Positions 1-8,010 of a DNA stretch of 64,000 bases are shown here, piece by piece (position 1 is the stretch's first letter; each line of letters opens with the position of its first letter). The notes beneath the pieces are model-generated. The model was not told the origin of the DNA and searched no databases. It saw nothing but the letters and a program-made list of their open reading frames with translations. The translations under genes and the position numbers were made by a program. The stretch spans positions 186,001-250,000 of the forward strand of contig CAJTGI010000002.1 in the NCBI GenBank assembly GCA_910575435.1, in the 5' to 3' direction. The stretch is from Clostridiaceae bacterium (GTDB lineage Bacteria > Bacillota > Clostridia > Lachnospirales > Lachnospiraceae).

Positions 1-725
1 TCATTTCGGAAAATAAGCGGGAGATGCTTTTCAGGGGCATAAGGAATCTCCAGCGGATGGTCAACAGCCTGGAGTATTCTGTCACAGAGGAAGGAACTGG
101 GGAAATTACGCTGGAACAGTTAGAAAAACTGCGTGACATTGAGAGGGATCTGGTTCAGGTGAAGAAATATCTTACCAAGGCAGATTTTGTTCCCGTTGCC
201 AAAAAGATGGAAATTGTGGTAGAAGAGATGTCCATGAAGTTGGGAAAGCGGGTCCGCTTGCTGGTGAAAGGGGAGCATACGCCTATAGACTTTGAAATGC
301 GGGAGAAGATATCTAATGCGCTGATTCATATTATACGAAACGCCATGGATCACGGCATAGAGGATATGGATGAGCGGGAGCGCATGGGAAAGGCGCCAGT
401 GGGGCTGATCAAGTTGAAATTTGCCATAGAGAATGGTGCGCTTAGAATCAGCGTAAAGGATGATGGCAGGGGGATTGATACCAATGCTATCTTGAGGAAG
501 GCCGAGGAGCAGGGAATGCTTGAGAAACCTGCGTCTGAATATACTAGGGATGAGGCATATGCCCTGATGCTGAAAAGCGGCGTGACAACTACGGAGATTC
601 CCAACGACTATTCCGGTCGGGGGGTAGGGATGGACGTGATCGCCCATACAGTGGAAGAACTGGGGGGCAAATTAAAAATTACCAGCCAATTCGACGAGGG
701 GACGACAATAACGATGAAGTTTTAG
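1..725 (+). CDS. CheA-like histidine kinase, C-terminal part (cut by window edge)
   Basis: The frame is open to the left edge, so the true start lies outside the window. What is visible is a GHKL ATPase domain of the CheA type. Counting from the ATG at 24, the N box is HIIRNAMDHGIE (residues 102-113), the G1 box is DDGRGID (146-152), the G2 box is GRGVGMDV (198-205) and the closing GT motif is near 226. These bind ATP-Mg for histidine autophosphorylation. The protein ends straight after the ATPase domain, so the CheW-like P5 domain of classical CheA is absent. It is therefore more likely a CheA-type kinase module of another signalling protein than the chemotaxis kinase. A strong terminator follows. 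Confidence 0.75.
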   Translation, partial: ISENKREMLFRGIRNLQRMVNSLEYSVTEEGTGEITLEQLEKLRDIERDLVQVKKYLTKADFVPVAKKMEIVVEEMSMKLGKRVRLLVKGEHTPIDFEMREKISNALIHIIRNAMDHGIEDMDERERMGKAPVGLIKLKFAIENGALRISVKDDGRGIDTNAILRKAEEQGMLEKPASEYTRDEAYALMLKSGVTTTEIPNDYSGRGVGMDVIAHTVEELGGKLKITSQFDEGTTITMKF

Positions 726-755
726 ATGGTTTTGCATAGCAATGATGGCAAACAA

Positions 756-787
756 AAAGGGATGATATTTCATCATCCCTTTCTGCT
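756..787. terminator. Rho-independent terminator, probably bidirectional
   Basis: Perfect 11-bp stem, AAAGGGATGAT (756-766) and ATCATCCCTTT (772-782), with a 5-nt loop. It lies between the convergent kinase and veg genes. The A-rich left flank and T-rich right flank fit use from both sides. Confidence 0.85.
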
Positions 788-827
788 TGAGGAAAATCCC
801 CTTGTATATATGATTTTTACATGGAAA

Positions 828-1067
828 TCAAATTAACTGCATCTGCACATCCTTTGTCAGGACATCTGTATAACTGAAAGATATCTTCTGGGTAGTATCA
901 TCTACCTCGTTGTCAATCTCTACAAGGAATATGCTCGGATAGGTCTCACGAATCACACCTTCCGAAATATCAATCTTGTGTCTGCCGCGATTGGCACGTA
1001 TCTTCACACGGTTTCCAATGTTTTTATCTACGGAAAGTTTTACTTTTTTTATTTCTGACTGACTCAT
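828..1067 (-). CDS. veg: Veg family protein
   Basis: A 79-residue protein of Veg-family length. The core read here (VKLSVDKNIGNRVKIRANRGR, then IRETYPSIFLVEID and SFSYTDVLT) matches the conserved pattern of B. subtilis Veg, a small SH3-like protein linked to biofilm-matrix gene expression and outgrowth. It is a monocistronic gene on the minus strand, convergent with the kinase. The AT-rich region at 1068-1380 should hold its promoter. The family assignment is firm; its role here is inferred from Bacillus. Confidence 0.88.
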   Translation of the reverse strand: MSQSEIKKVKLSVDKNIGNRVKIRANRGRHKIDISEGVIRETYPSIFLVEIDNEVDDTTQKISFSYTDVLTKDVQMQLI

Positions 1068-1441
1068 GCTTTACCTATACCTTTCTTGACTCTCATTGTC
1101 ATCTTGCTATATATTAACACTTTTTTATGGATTCGTCAATTTTGTGACAAAAATTTTTGTAAAAAATATAGAAATAGCGCATAAACTTTTACAAAATTTA
1201 TTAAAAATAATATGCTTATTGCACAATGCTATGCGTTAAAATCTTTTTGGAAATAATATATAGGGTAATGATGCACAAAAACTTAAAGAAGCATATTGTG
1301 CAAATTGTACAAAATGCGAAAGTTGGACAAAAATACAAGATATAGGGGATGAATAAAAATTAAAAAACTATATTTTGATGAGGAATGCAAAACGGGGGAG
1401 AGTATGGTACAATAAAGCCATATATGTCAGGAGGATTGGCT
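1068..1441. promoter_or_regulatory. AT-rich divergent promoter region; extended -10 for the flavoprotein gene
   Basis: This 374-bp gap has no coding sequence. It is strongly AT-rich. For the rightward gene there is an extended -10, TGGTACAAT (1405-1413), and AGGAGG at 1429-1434, eight bases before the ATG at 1442. Because this -10 lies downstream of the in-frame ATG at 1385, it favours the 1442 start. A leftward veg promoter is expected near 1080-1200, but I cannot fix one pair of hexamers. Confidence 0.55.
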
Positions 1442-2818
1442 ATGAAATATGATGTGATAATTGTTGGGGCTGGCCCCGGAGGGATTTTTGCTGCTTACGA
1501 ATTGATGCAGTCGGATAAAGGCTTGAAAGTGGCGGTGTTTGAGGGTGGCCATATGCTGGAGCAGAGGAAATGTCCAATCGACGGAGAGAAGGTAAAGAGT
1601 TGTGTCGGATGCAAAAGCTGTTCTATTATGAATGGCTTTGGAGGGGCGGGGGCCTTTTCTGATGGCAAATACAATATGACCAATCAGTTTGGAGGCACCC
1701 TGCATGAATATATTGGCAAGGAAAAGGCTATGAATTTAATGCAGTATGTAGATTCCCTGAATTTGAAGTTTGGCGGGGAGGGAACCAAACTGTATTCCAC
1801 CGCCAATACGGAGATTAAAAAGCTGTGCTTGCAGAATGGGCTCCATCTGCTGGATGCATCAGTGCGCCATCTGGGCACAGATGTCAATTACATTGTATTA
1901 GAAAATATATACGCTTATTTAAAGCAGGACGTTGACTTTTATTTTGACACTTTTGTGGAGTCTGTCCGGGCAGAGGAGGGCGGCTATGTCATTTCTGCCG
2001 GGGACAGGGAGTATGTGGGGGAGCGGTGTATTATTTCTGCGGGGCGCAGCGGCAGCAAGTGGGCGGAAAGTCTCTGCGAGAAATTACAGATTAAGACCAA
2101 GTCTAATCGGGTGGATATCGGCGTGAGGGTAGAGCTTCCGGCAGAAGTATTTTCTCATCTCACGGATGAACTTTACGAGAGCAAGATTGTTTACCGCACA
2201 GCCAAGTTTGAGGACTTGGTGCGAACCTTTTGCATGAATCCCCATGGTGTGGTGGTGAATGAAAATACCAATGGAATTGTGACGGTAAACGGGCATAGCT
2301 ATGAGGATCGGGAGAAGCACACGGAAAACACGAACTTTGCCCTTCTGGTGGCAAAGCATTTCTCTGAGCCATTCCGGGACAGCAATGGATATGGAGAGAG
2401 CATTGCCAAACTTTCTAATATGCTGGGGGGCGGAGTGCTGGTGCAGCGTTTTGGAGACCTGATTCGAGGCAGGCGCAGCAACGCATCCCGCATTCAGGAG
2501 AATTTTGTGCGGCCTACGTTGAAAGCCACGCCGGGGGACTTGAGCCTGGTGATGCCGAAGCGGATTTTGGACGGCATCATCGAGATGATATACGCCTTGG
2601 ATAAGATTGCCCCTGGCACGGCGAATGATGATACGCTTCTCTATGGCGTGGAAGTGAAGTTTTATAATATGGAGGTAGAGCTGGACGAAAGGCTGGAGAC
2701 GAATCATCCCGGATTGTATATTATTGGGGATTGCAGCGGAGTGACGCACTCTTTGTCCCATGCGTCGGCCAGCGGCGTCCATGTGGCAAGATGCATATTG
2801 GAGAATGGAGGTGATTGA
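1442..2818 (+). CDS. FAD-dependent dehydrogenase-like flavoprotein
   Basis: A 458-residue protein beginning with a Rossmann FAD-binding motif, [14 protein letters not shown], right after the start, and ending with the FAD-contact region [20 protein letters not shown]. It resembles the COG2509 group of uncharacterised flavoproteins; the substrate is unknown. A cysteine cluster CVGCKSC followed by a Gly-rich [11 protein letters not shown] segment (about residues 54-76) could be redox-active or bind metal. The start at 1442 has an ideal AGGAGG site; an in-frame ATG at 1385 lacks one and precedes the likely -10. The stop at 2816-2818 abuts the uvrB remnant, which suggests that uvrB was once the next gene. 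Confidence 0.75.
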   Translation: MKYDVIIVGAGPGGIFAAYELMQSDKGLKVAVFEGGHMLEQRKCPIDGEKVKSCVGCKSCSIMNGFGGAGAFSDGKYNMTNQFGGTLHEYIGKEKAMNLMQYVDSLNLKFGGEGTKLYSTANTEIKKLCLQNGLHLLDASVRHLGTDVNYIVLENIYAYLKQDVDFYFDTFVESVRAEEGGYVISAGDREYVGERCIISAGRSGSKWAESLCEKLQIKTKSNRVDIGVRVELPAEVFSHLTDELYESKIVYRTAKFEDLVRTFCMNPHGVVVNENTNGIVTVNGHSYEDREKHTENTNFALLVAKHFSEPFRDSNGYGESIAKLSNMLGGGVLVQRFGDLIRGRRSNASRIQENFVRPTLKATPGDLSLVMPKRILDGIIEMIYALDKIAPGTANDDTLLYGVEVKFYNMEVELDERLETNHPGLYIIGDCSGVTHSLSHASASGVHVARCILENGGD

Positions 2819-2819
2819 T

Positions 2820-3029
2820 GCGTTGGTGAAGGGCTTCGAGGAGGGCAATCAGTTTCAGACATTGCTGGGGGTTACTGGCTCGGGAAAGACTTTCACGATG
2901 GCAAATGTAATTCAGAAATTGCAGAGGCCCACGCTAATCATTGCCCACAATAAGACCTTGGCAGCCCAGCTTTACGGTGAATTCAAGGAGTTCTTCCCTG
3001 AGAATGCGGTGGAATGCTTTGTTTCCTAA
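2820..3029 (+). pseudogene. uvrB: uvrB 5' fragment (displaced remnant)
   Basis: The reading frame here gives [21 protein letters not shown] and [18 protein letters not shown], collinear with residues about 22-90 of the intact UvrB encoded at 5676-7661. It keeps the Walker A motif. The first ~21 codons are missing (fused to the end of the flavoprotein gene), and the frame stops at TAA 3027-3029, exactly where the intact protein continues into the YYDYYQ beta-hairpin region. Its codon choice resembles the surrounding genes, whereas the intact gene's 5' end differs. I infer that this is the native uvrB 5' end, cut off when the cassette at 3.03-5.67 kb came in. A short fusion product is possible but unlikely to function. 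Confidence 0.82.
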
Positions 3030-3145
3030 TTTGGGGACAGGGTGAATGCCGCATTATTTGACGTTATTTGATGTAGGTTGTACCGTATTTTGTGGACAAG
3101 ATGGAGGATTATGGACGAAATAACACTAGGTGGACGGGTGGAGTT

Positions 3146-3166
3146 TGTGACCTGGATTCGTGTAAT
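3146..3166 (+). repeat. 21-bp direct repeat, left copy
   Basis: The sequence begins TGTGACCTG and ends ATTCGTGTAAT. It recurs at 5463-5483 with one mismatch. The two copies bracket the RhuM/DUF2971 pair (2317 bp apart), as expected for recombination scars or attachment-site-like repeats. A second short repeat, TGGACAAGAT, occurs at 3093-3102 and 3166-3175. Confidence 0.7.
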
Positions 3167-3222
3167 GGACAAGATAATATTATATGGAAATTTAAACAGA
3201 AAAATTTTAAGAGGATAAATTG

Positions 3223-4257
3223 ATGAAAAAGAAAAAAGATATATCCATTTTGCGTTCCTCGGCAGCAGAATATTTGACATTTATTACAGCTACAGGTGAA
3301 AGCGATGTAAATGCCATATATTTTGATGAAAACGTCTGGCTTTCTCAGAAAACAATGGGGTTGCTGTATAACGTAGAAACGCATACGATCAATTATCATT
3401 TAAAAAAGATATTCGCGGATGGTGAATTGGATGAGGCATCAGTTATTCGAAAATTTCGAATAACTGCATCGGATGGCAAAGGCTATAATACAAATCACTA
3501 CAATTTGAAAGTTATTATTGCGGTAGGAAATAAAGTTGATTCGGAACGGGCAGTGCAGTTTCGGAAATGGGCAAATGGGGTTATAGAAGAATTTACCATT
3601 AAAGGCTTTACAATGGATGATGAACGACTCAAAAATTTTGGGACGATTTTAACAAAGGATTATTTTGAAGAGCAATTACAAAGAATCCGTGAAATTCGGT
3701 TATCGGAACGAAGATTTTATCAGAAAGTTACAGATATATATGCCACAAGTATAGATTATGATCCAAAAGCGCAGACAACAAAACGTTTTTTTGCAAAAGT
3801 TCAAAATCAACTTCACTGGGCCATTCATGGGGAAACTGCAGCAGAAGTGATTTGCCATAGAGCAGACAGTGAGAAGGAGTATATGGGGCTTCAAACATGG
3901 AAAGATTCGCCGAATGGAAAAATTCAGAGATTTGATGTGGTTGTAGCAAAAAACTATCTGACAGAAGATGAATTATCTGCAATGGCAAGGATTGTCAATG
4001 CCTATTTGGATATTGCGGAATTACGGGCAGAAGAACATGTTCCGATGACGATGGAAGATTGGGCGGAACAGTTTGAAGGAATTTTGCGATTATCTAAGAA
4101 AGAGATTTTGACACATGCAGGGACTATTTCAGCCAAAATAGCAGAACAGCATGCGCTGAGTGAATTTGAAAAATACCGTGTAAGACAGGATCAATTGTAT
4201 CAGAGTGATTTTGACCGTATGCTGTTGGAAATGGAGGAAGAAAGCAATGAAAAATGA
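3223..4257 (+). CDS. RhuM (virulence RhuM) family protein
   Basis: A 344-residue protein matching the RhuM family pattern: an N-terminal part with YFDENVWLSQKTMGLLYNV (a helix-turn-helix-like segment), then HYNLKVIIAVGNKVDSERA and FRKWANGVIEEFTIKGF, and an acidic C-terminus. RhuM proteins are common on genomic islands and beside restriction or toxin-antitoxin genes; the biochemical activity is not established. The ATG at 3223 follows AGAGGA at 3210-3215; a TTG just before it is unlikely. Composition is AT-richer than its neighbours. Its 3' end overlaps the next gene by 11 bp, so the two are probably cotranslated. It sits between the two halves of the disrupted uvrB locus, which supports horizontal arrival. 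Confidence 0.8.
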   Translation: MKKKKDISILRSSAAEYLTFITATGESDVNAIYFDENVWLSQKTMGLLYNVETHTINYHLKKIFADGELDEASVIRKFRITASDGKGYNTNHYNLKVIIAVGNKVDSERAVQFRKWANGVIEEFTIKGFTMDDERLKNFGTILTKDYFEEQLQRIREIRLSERRFYQKVTDIYATSIDYDPKAQTTKRFFAKVQNQLHWAIHGETAAEVICHRADSEKEYMGLQTWKDSPNGKIQRFDVVVAKNYLTEDELSAMARIVNAYLDIAELRAEEHVPMTMEDWAEQFEGILRLSKKEILTHAGTISAKIAEQHALSEFEKYRVRQDQLYQSDFDRMLLEMEEESNEK

Positions 4258-5101
4258 AAAAGAAGAGATTGTATATCATTATTGTTCTCTTGAAGGATTT
4301 CTAAGTATTATTAAGAATGCTTCTTTATGGATTTCTGATATCAGTAAGTCAAACGATTGTTTAGAAAGCAGTTATATTCATAATAAGATCAAAAACAGGA
4401 TTGAAAGTGAATTAGAGATTACGCCAGAAGATTTGCATGCTTGGAAGACAGGCTGTAAGGTGAACGAGGTATCAGATCATTTAATGCTAACGTATGTGGC
4501 ATGTTTTTCTGAAAGAAAGGATTGTCTTAGCCAATGGAGAGGTTATGCAGATGATGGGAAAGGGATTAGCATAGGATTTTGTAAAAAGATGTTGGAGTCA
4601 TTGCCTAAAATAATGCATCATAATTTGAGTTTTTCTAAAGTTATTTATGATGAGAAGCAGCAAGAAAAATACGTTAATAAGGTTGTTGAAGAAATTTTTA
4701 GAAATATGGAGTATAAAGGAATTGGATTGGCTGGGATAGAATTGGGCGCGAATCATAAAGATGAATATGCTATATATAAAAATCCCAGTTTTGAAGAAGA
4801 AAGAGAGTGGCGGTTAATACTTAATTCATATCCTAAATGGAAAGAAATAAAGGTTGGTGATATGAGTTTTACAGAGCCAACATTTAGAGTTTCCGAAGGG
4901 CGGCTGATTTCGTATGTTGAATTATCCTTTGCCAATATAAAACGTGATTTTGTTAAGGAAATTTGGATTGGTCCTAAGTCAGAAGTAGAATTGCGGGATA
5001 TTATGCGTGTTTTATGGAGGTACGGTTATTATGATGAAGTGGATGATTATAATGAAAAAAATTCCATATTGATTACAAAATCATTAAGTTCTTATAGATG
5101 A
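4247..5101 (+). CDS. DUF2971-like protein paired with RhuM
   Basis: A 284-residue cytoplasmic protein. The opening VYHYCSLEGFLSIIKN, LWISDISKSNDCLE, and later CFSERKDCLSQWRGYADDGKGISIGF fit the DUF2971 family, often found on islands and phage-defence loci. The molecular function is unknown. The ATG at 4247 has GGAGG at 4233-4237 inside the RhuM coding sequence, and the gene overlaps rhuM by 11 bp, indicating translational coupling. An earlier in-frame ATG at 4205 would give a deep overlap and has no better site. The gene is AT-rich like RhuM. There is no close terminator; the first hairpin with a T-run is at about 5302-5347. Confidence 0.7.
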   Translation: MKNEKEEIVYHYCSLEGFLSIIKNASLWISDISKSNDCLESSYIHNKIKNRIESELEITPEDLHAWKTGCKVNEVSDHLMLTYVACFSERKDCLSQWRGYADDGKGISIGFCKKMLESLPKIMHHNLSFSKVIYDEKQQEKYVNKVVEEIFRNMEYKGIGLAGIELGANHKDEYAIYKNPSFEEEREWRLILNSYPKWKEIKVGDMSFTEPTFRVSEGRLISYVELSFANIKRDFVKEIWIGPKSEVELRDIMRVLWRYGYYDEVDDYNEKNSILITKSLSSYR

Positions 5102-5301
5102 TTTATATATAATTTATATATAATTATGGAATGTTTTGGTATACCCGGAATATTGATATACATAAGATATTGATGAAGTAATCCCAAAAGAAGAAAGTGA
5201 AAGCGTTAAAGATTTTTCACAAGATAATTGTATAGAACAAATTAGTGAATTTCTTGCATGAAACTAAGATACTGGCATAACTGAATCGCATAAATAGATA
5301 T

Positions 5302-5347
5302 AAAAAAGCACAGAACAAAAGTTCGATTTTTGTCTGTACTTTTTTTG
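5302..5347 (+). terminator. Probable terminator of the RhuM/DUF2971 unit
   Basis: The imperfect stem AGCACAGAACAAAA / TTTTTGTCTGTACT is followed by a run of seven T. It lies 200 bp after the DUF2971 stop, so termination would leave a long 3' tail. Confidence 0.6.
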
Positions 5348-5462
5348 ACTTATATGTTATAATGAAAAACCAAATGATTGGATAATACTATCTGTACTGG
5401 CTGGTGTTATTCAGTGTTGTTTCGTTTCAAAAATACGGTTTTCCCAAAGGGATACTACGTAA

Positions 5463-5483
5463 TGTGACCTGCATTCGTGTAAT
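5463..5483 (+). repeat. 21-bp direct repeat, right copy
   Basis: Partner of 3146-3166 with one mismatch (C for G at the tenth base). Its inner part also forms an inverted repeat with TTACACGAAT at 5524-5533, so this boundary may be a recombination or protein-binding site. Confidence 0.65.
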
Positions 5484-5633
5484 TGTTATTTTAACGCTTA
5501 TTCGCCAGCTTTACAAGCCCATTTTACACGAATATAAAATCAAATTTTATTCGAATGAGGTATTTTAAAGTATATTGATATTTAATCGTGCAAGATATTT
5601 GCATAATTAAGTAGGAGAACTTATACGGAGTGA

Positions 5634-5656
5634 ACTATTTCCAAAATGGAAATAGT
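5634..5656 (+). promoter_or_regulatory. Stem-loop in the uvrB leader
   Basis: A perfect 10-bp stem, ACTATTTCCA (5634-5643) and TGGAAATAGT (5647-5656), with an AAA loop. It sits just upstream of the uvrB ribosome site GGAG (5663-5666). There is no T-run, so a role in mRNA stability or translation is more likely than termination. Confidence 0.5.
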
Positions 5657-5675
5657 CTATATGGAGATTATTATT

Positions 5676-7661
5676 ATGGATCATTTTGAATTAGTATCAC
5701 AATACGCCCCCACAGGCGACCAGCCACAGGCCATCGCCGAATTGGTCAAAGGCTTCAAAGAAGGCAACCAGTTCCAGACCCTTCTCGGTGTCACAGGTTC
5801 CGGCAAGACCTTCACCATGGCAAATGTCATCCAGGCATTGAATAAACCAACCCTTATCATTGCTCACAATAAAACATTAGCAGCTCAGCTTTATGGGGAG
5901 TTTAAAGAATTTTTTCCGCATAACGCGGTAGAATACTTTGTCTCCTACTACGATTATTACCAGCCGGAGGCATATGTGCCTTCCTCTGATACCTATATCG
6001 AGAAGGACTCTTCTGTCAATGATGAGATAGACAAGCTGCGCCATTCGGCTACGGCTGCCTTGACGGAGCGCAGGGATGTGATTATCGTTGCCAGCGTATC
6101 TTGCATATATGGATTGGGAAGTCCGATAGATTATCAGAATATGACCGTATCCCTCCGTCCGGGGATGGTGAAAGATCGGGATGAGGTAATCAAGCGTCTG
6201 GTAGAGATGCAGTATAATCGCAGCGACTTGGAGTTTAAGCGCGGTACTTTCCGGGCACGGGGGGACGTGCTGGAAATTTTTCCGGTGAATGAATCGGAAA
6301 AGGCGTACCGAGTTGAATTTTTTGGCGATGAAGTGGACAGAATCACGGAGATTGACGTGCTGACAGGGCAGGTGCGGGCTGAACTGGAGCATATCATTGT
6401 TTTTCCCGCCTCCCATTACGTGGTGGATGCGGAAAATATGGAGCGGGCCATCAGGGATATCGGGGAGGAATTGGAAGAGCGGGTGGATTACTTCAAGGGA
6501 GAGGAGAAGTTGATTGAAGCCCAGCGAATTTCTGAGCGAACGAATTTTGACATTGAAATGATGCGGGAGACAGGATTTTGCTCCGGGATTGAGAATTATT
6601 CCCGGCACCTGGCGGGACTGAAGGCAGGGGAGACGCCCAACACTTTGATGAACTTCTTTCCGGAAGATTATCTGATCATGATAGATGAGTCCCACATCAC
6701 CATTCCCCAGGTGCGGGGCATGTATGCCGGGGATCGTTCCAGGAAGGAGACTTTGGTGAATTATGGTTTTCGGCTGCCTTCCGCCCTGGACAACCGTCCT
6801 TTGAGCTTTGATGAGTTTGAGAGCTACATTAATCAGATGCTCTTTGTGTCTGCCACGCCCAATGTCTATGAGGATGAGCATGAGCTGGCCAGGGTGGAGC
6901 AAGTCATCCGTCCTACGGGCTTGCTGGACCCGGAGATTGCGGTGCGTCCGGTGGAGGGACAGGTTGACGATCTGATTCAGGAAATTCATAAAACCATTGA
7001 CGCTGGAAATAAGGTGATGGTGAGCACGCTGACGAAGAAGATGGCAGAGGATCTGACTGCTTACATCAAAGAGGTGGGCATTCGGGTGAAATACCTCCAT
7101 TCCGATATTGATACTCTGGAGCGATCCGAGATCATTCGGGATATGCGCCTGGATGTGTTTGACGTGCTGGTGGGCATTAATCTTCTCAGAGAGGGGCTGG
7201 ACATTCCGGAAATCGCCTTGGTGGCTATACTGGATGCGGATAAGGAGGGATTCCTGCGCTCGGAAATCTCACTGGTGCAGACGGTGGGCCGGGCGGCGAG
7301 AAACGCAGAGGGGCATGTCATCATGTATGCGGATACGATTACGGAATCCATGCAGAAGGCCATTGATGAGACCAACAGAAGACGCGGCATCCAGATGAAA
7401 TACAATGAAGAGCATGGCATTACCCCTCAGACAATAAAAAAAGCGGTGCGGGAAGTGATGCGGATTTCAAAGAAAGTGGAGGCATCGGGATTTGAAATTG
7501 ACAAAGATTTGGAATCTATGAATAAGAAAGAACTGGAAGTGGTAGTGCAGAAAATAAAGAAGAAAATGAATCAGGCCGCGGCGGATTTGAACTTCGAGGA
7601 GGCGGCTGCCCTGCGTGACCAAATGATGGAAATTAAGAAGCAGATGCAGGATATGGATTGA
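5676..7661 (+). CDS. uvrB: Excinuclease ABC subunit UvrB
   Basis: A full-length 661-residue UvrB, the damage-verifying helicase-like subunit of nucleotide excision repair, which works with UvrA and UvrC. Visible motifs: Walker A GVTGSGKT (38-45), the beta-hairpin region [14 protein letters not shown] (87-100), Walker B DESH (337-340), helicase motif [10 protein letters not shown], and a C-terminal UVR domain ending near 655. The ATG at 5676 has GGAG nine bases upstream; the ATG at 5646 has no site. The first ~90 codons use a different codon style (for example CTT, CTC, GTC, ACC) from the rest, and a second copy of that part lies at 2820-3029. I infer a hybrid gene with an imported 5' end. uvrA is not adjacent. 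Confidence 0.97.
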   Translation: MDHFELVSQYAPTGDQPQAIAELVKGFKEGNQFQTLLGVTGSGKTFTMANVIQALNKPTLIIAHNKTLAAQLYGEFKEFFPHNAVEYFVSYYDYYQPEAYVPSSDTYIEKDSSVNDEIDKLRHSATAALTERRDVIIVASVSCIYGLGSPIDYQNMTVSLRPGMVKDRDEVIKRLVEMQYNRSDLEFKRGTFRARGDVLEIFPVNESEKAYRVEFFGDEVDRITEIDVLTGQVRAELEHIIVFPASHYVVDAENMERAIRDIGEELEERVDYFKGEEKLIEAQRISERTNFDIEMMRETGFCSGIENYSRHLAGLKAGETPNTLMNFFPEDYLIMIDESHITIPQVRGMYAGDRSRKETLVNYGFRLPSALDNRPLSFDEFESYINQMLFVSATPNVYEDEHELARVEQVIRPTGLLDPEIAVRPVEGQVDDLIQEIHKTIDAGNKVMVSTLTKKMAEDLTAYIKEVGIRVKYLHSDIDTLERSEIIRDMRLDVFDVLVGINLLREGLDIPEIALVAILDADKEGFLRSEISLVQTVGRAARNAEGHVIMYADTITESMQKAIDETNRRRGIQMKYNEEHGITPQTIKKAVREVMRISKKVEASGFEIDKDLESMNKKELEVVVQKIKKKMNQAAADLNFEEAAALRDQMMEIKKQMQDMD

Positions 7662-7696
7662 TTCCTGCATGCCAGATGAATTTTTCCGCCAGTGCT

Positions 7697-7731
7697 AAAA
7701 ATGCTAGGCTTTTGTGTGCTAGCATTTTTTA
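7697..7731 (+). terminator. Terminator after uvrB
   Basis: Stem AAAAATGCTAG (7697-7707) with CTAGCATTTTT (7719-7729), followed by a T-run. Confidence 0.85.
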
Positions 7732-7854
7732 GCATTGGCTGTGGAAGTTGCCTGAACCGCTGGGGCAGACATGGATAAATGGAGCTGGGTGTCGGGAGGG
7801 AGTCAAAGGGTGAAAATAGTCAGCAAACGGCCGGATAGAGTGATGTCTTTGGAA

Positions 7855-7883
7855 TTGCAAAAGACGAAAAAGGCCAGTATACT
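7855..7883 (+). promoter_or_regulatory. Sigma-A type promoter for the GH42 gene
   Basis: TTGCAA (7855-7860), a 17-bp spacer and TATACT (7878-7883), 128 bp before the start codon. The rest of the 7662-8010 gap holds only the uvrB terminator and unremarkable sequence. Confidence 0.65.
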
Positions 7884-8010
7884 GTAAAAGTAAACCCAAG
7901 TGAAGGAGCATGCCGCAATATGCGGCGTGTCAGTTTAGGAAGAAATGCATTTGGAAACAATAAAATACGAGGCATGACCGGCAGAGGATGCAGGAGGAAA
8001 GGAGGAATCT

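Larger units (their letters stand above)
5102..5675. other. AT-rich non-coding part of the cassette
   Basis: A 574-bp gap with no supported gene. It holds a short open stretch at 5166-5261 (starting DIDEVIPKEESESV and ending in TGA) that reads like the tail of a decayed protein but has no start; a terminator-like hairpin near 5302-5347; the right copy of the 21-bp repeat (5463-5483); an inverted repeat ATTCGTGTAA/TTACACGAAT (5473-5482 and 5524-5533); and a hairpin before uvrB (5634-5656). No recombinase gene is present. Confidence 0.6.

Noticed and set aside
2820-3029. uvrB duplication as an assembly artefact
   Set aside because: The two copies differ at many codons and in residues (QKLQRP versus QALNKP), so they are not the same sequence read twice.
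5877-7100. 407-codon minus-strand frame inside uvrB
   Set aside because: It is a shadow of the uvrB codon pattern with no start signal or known domain.
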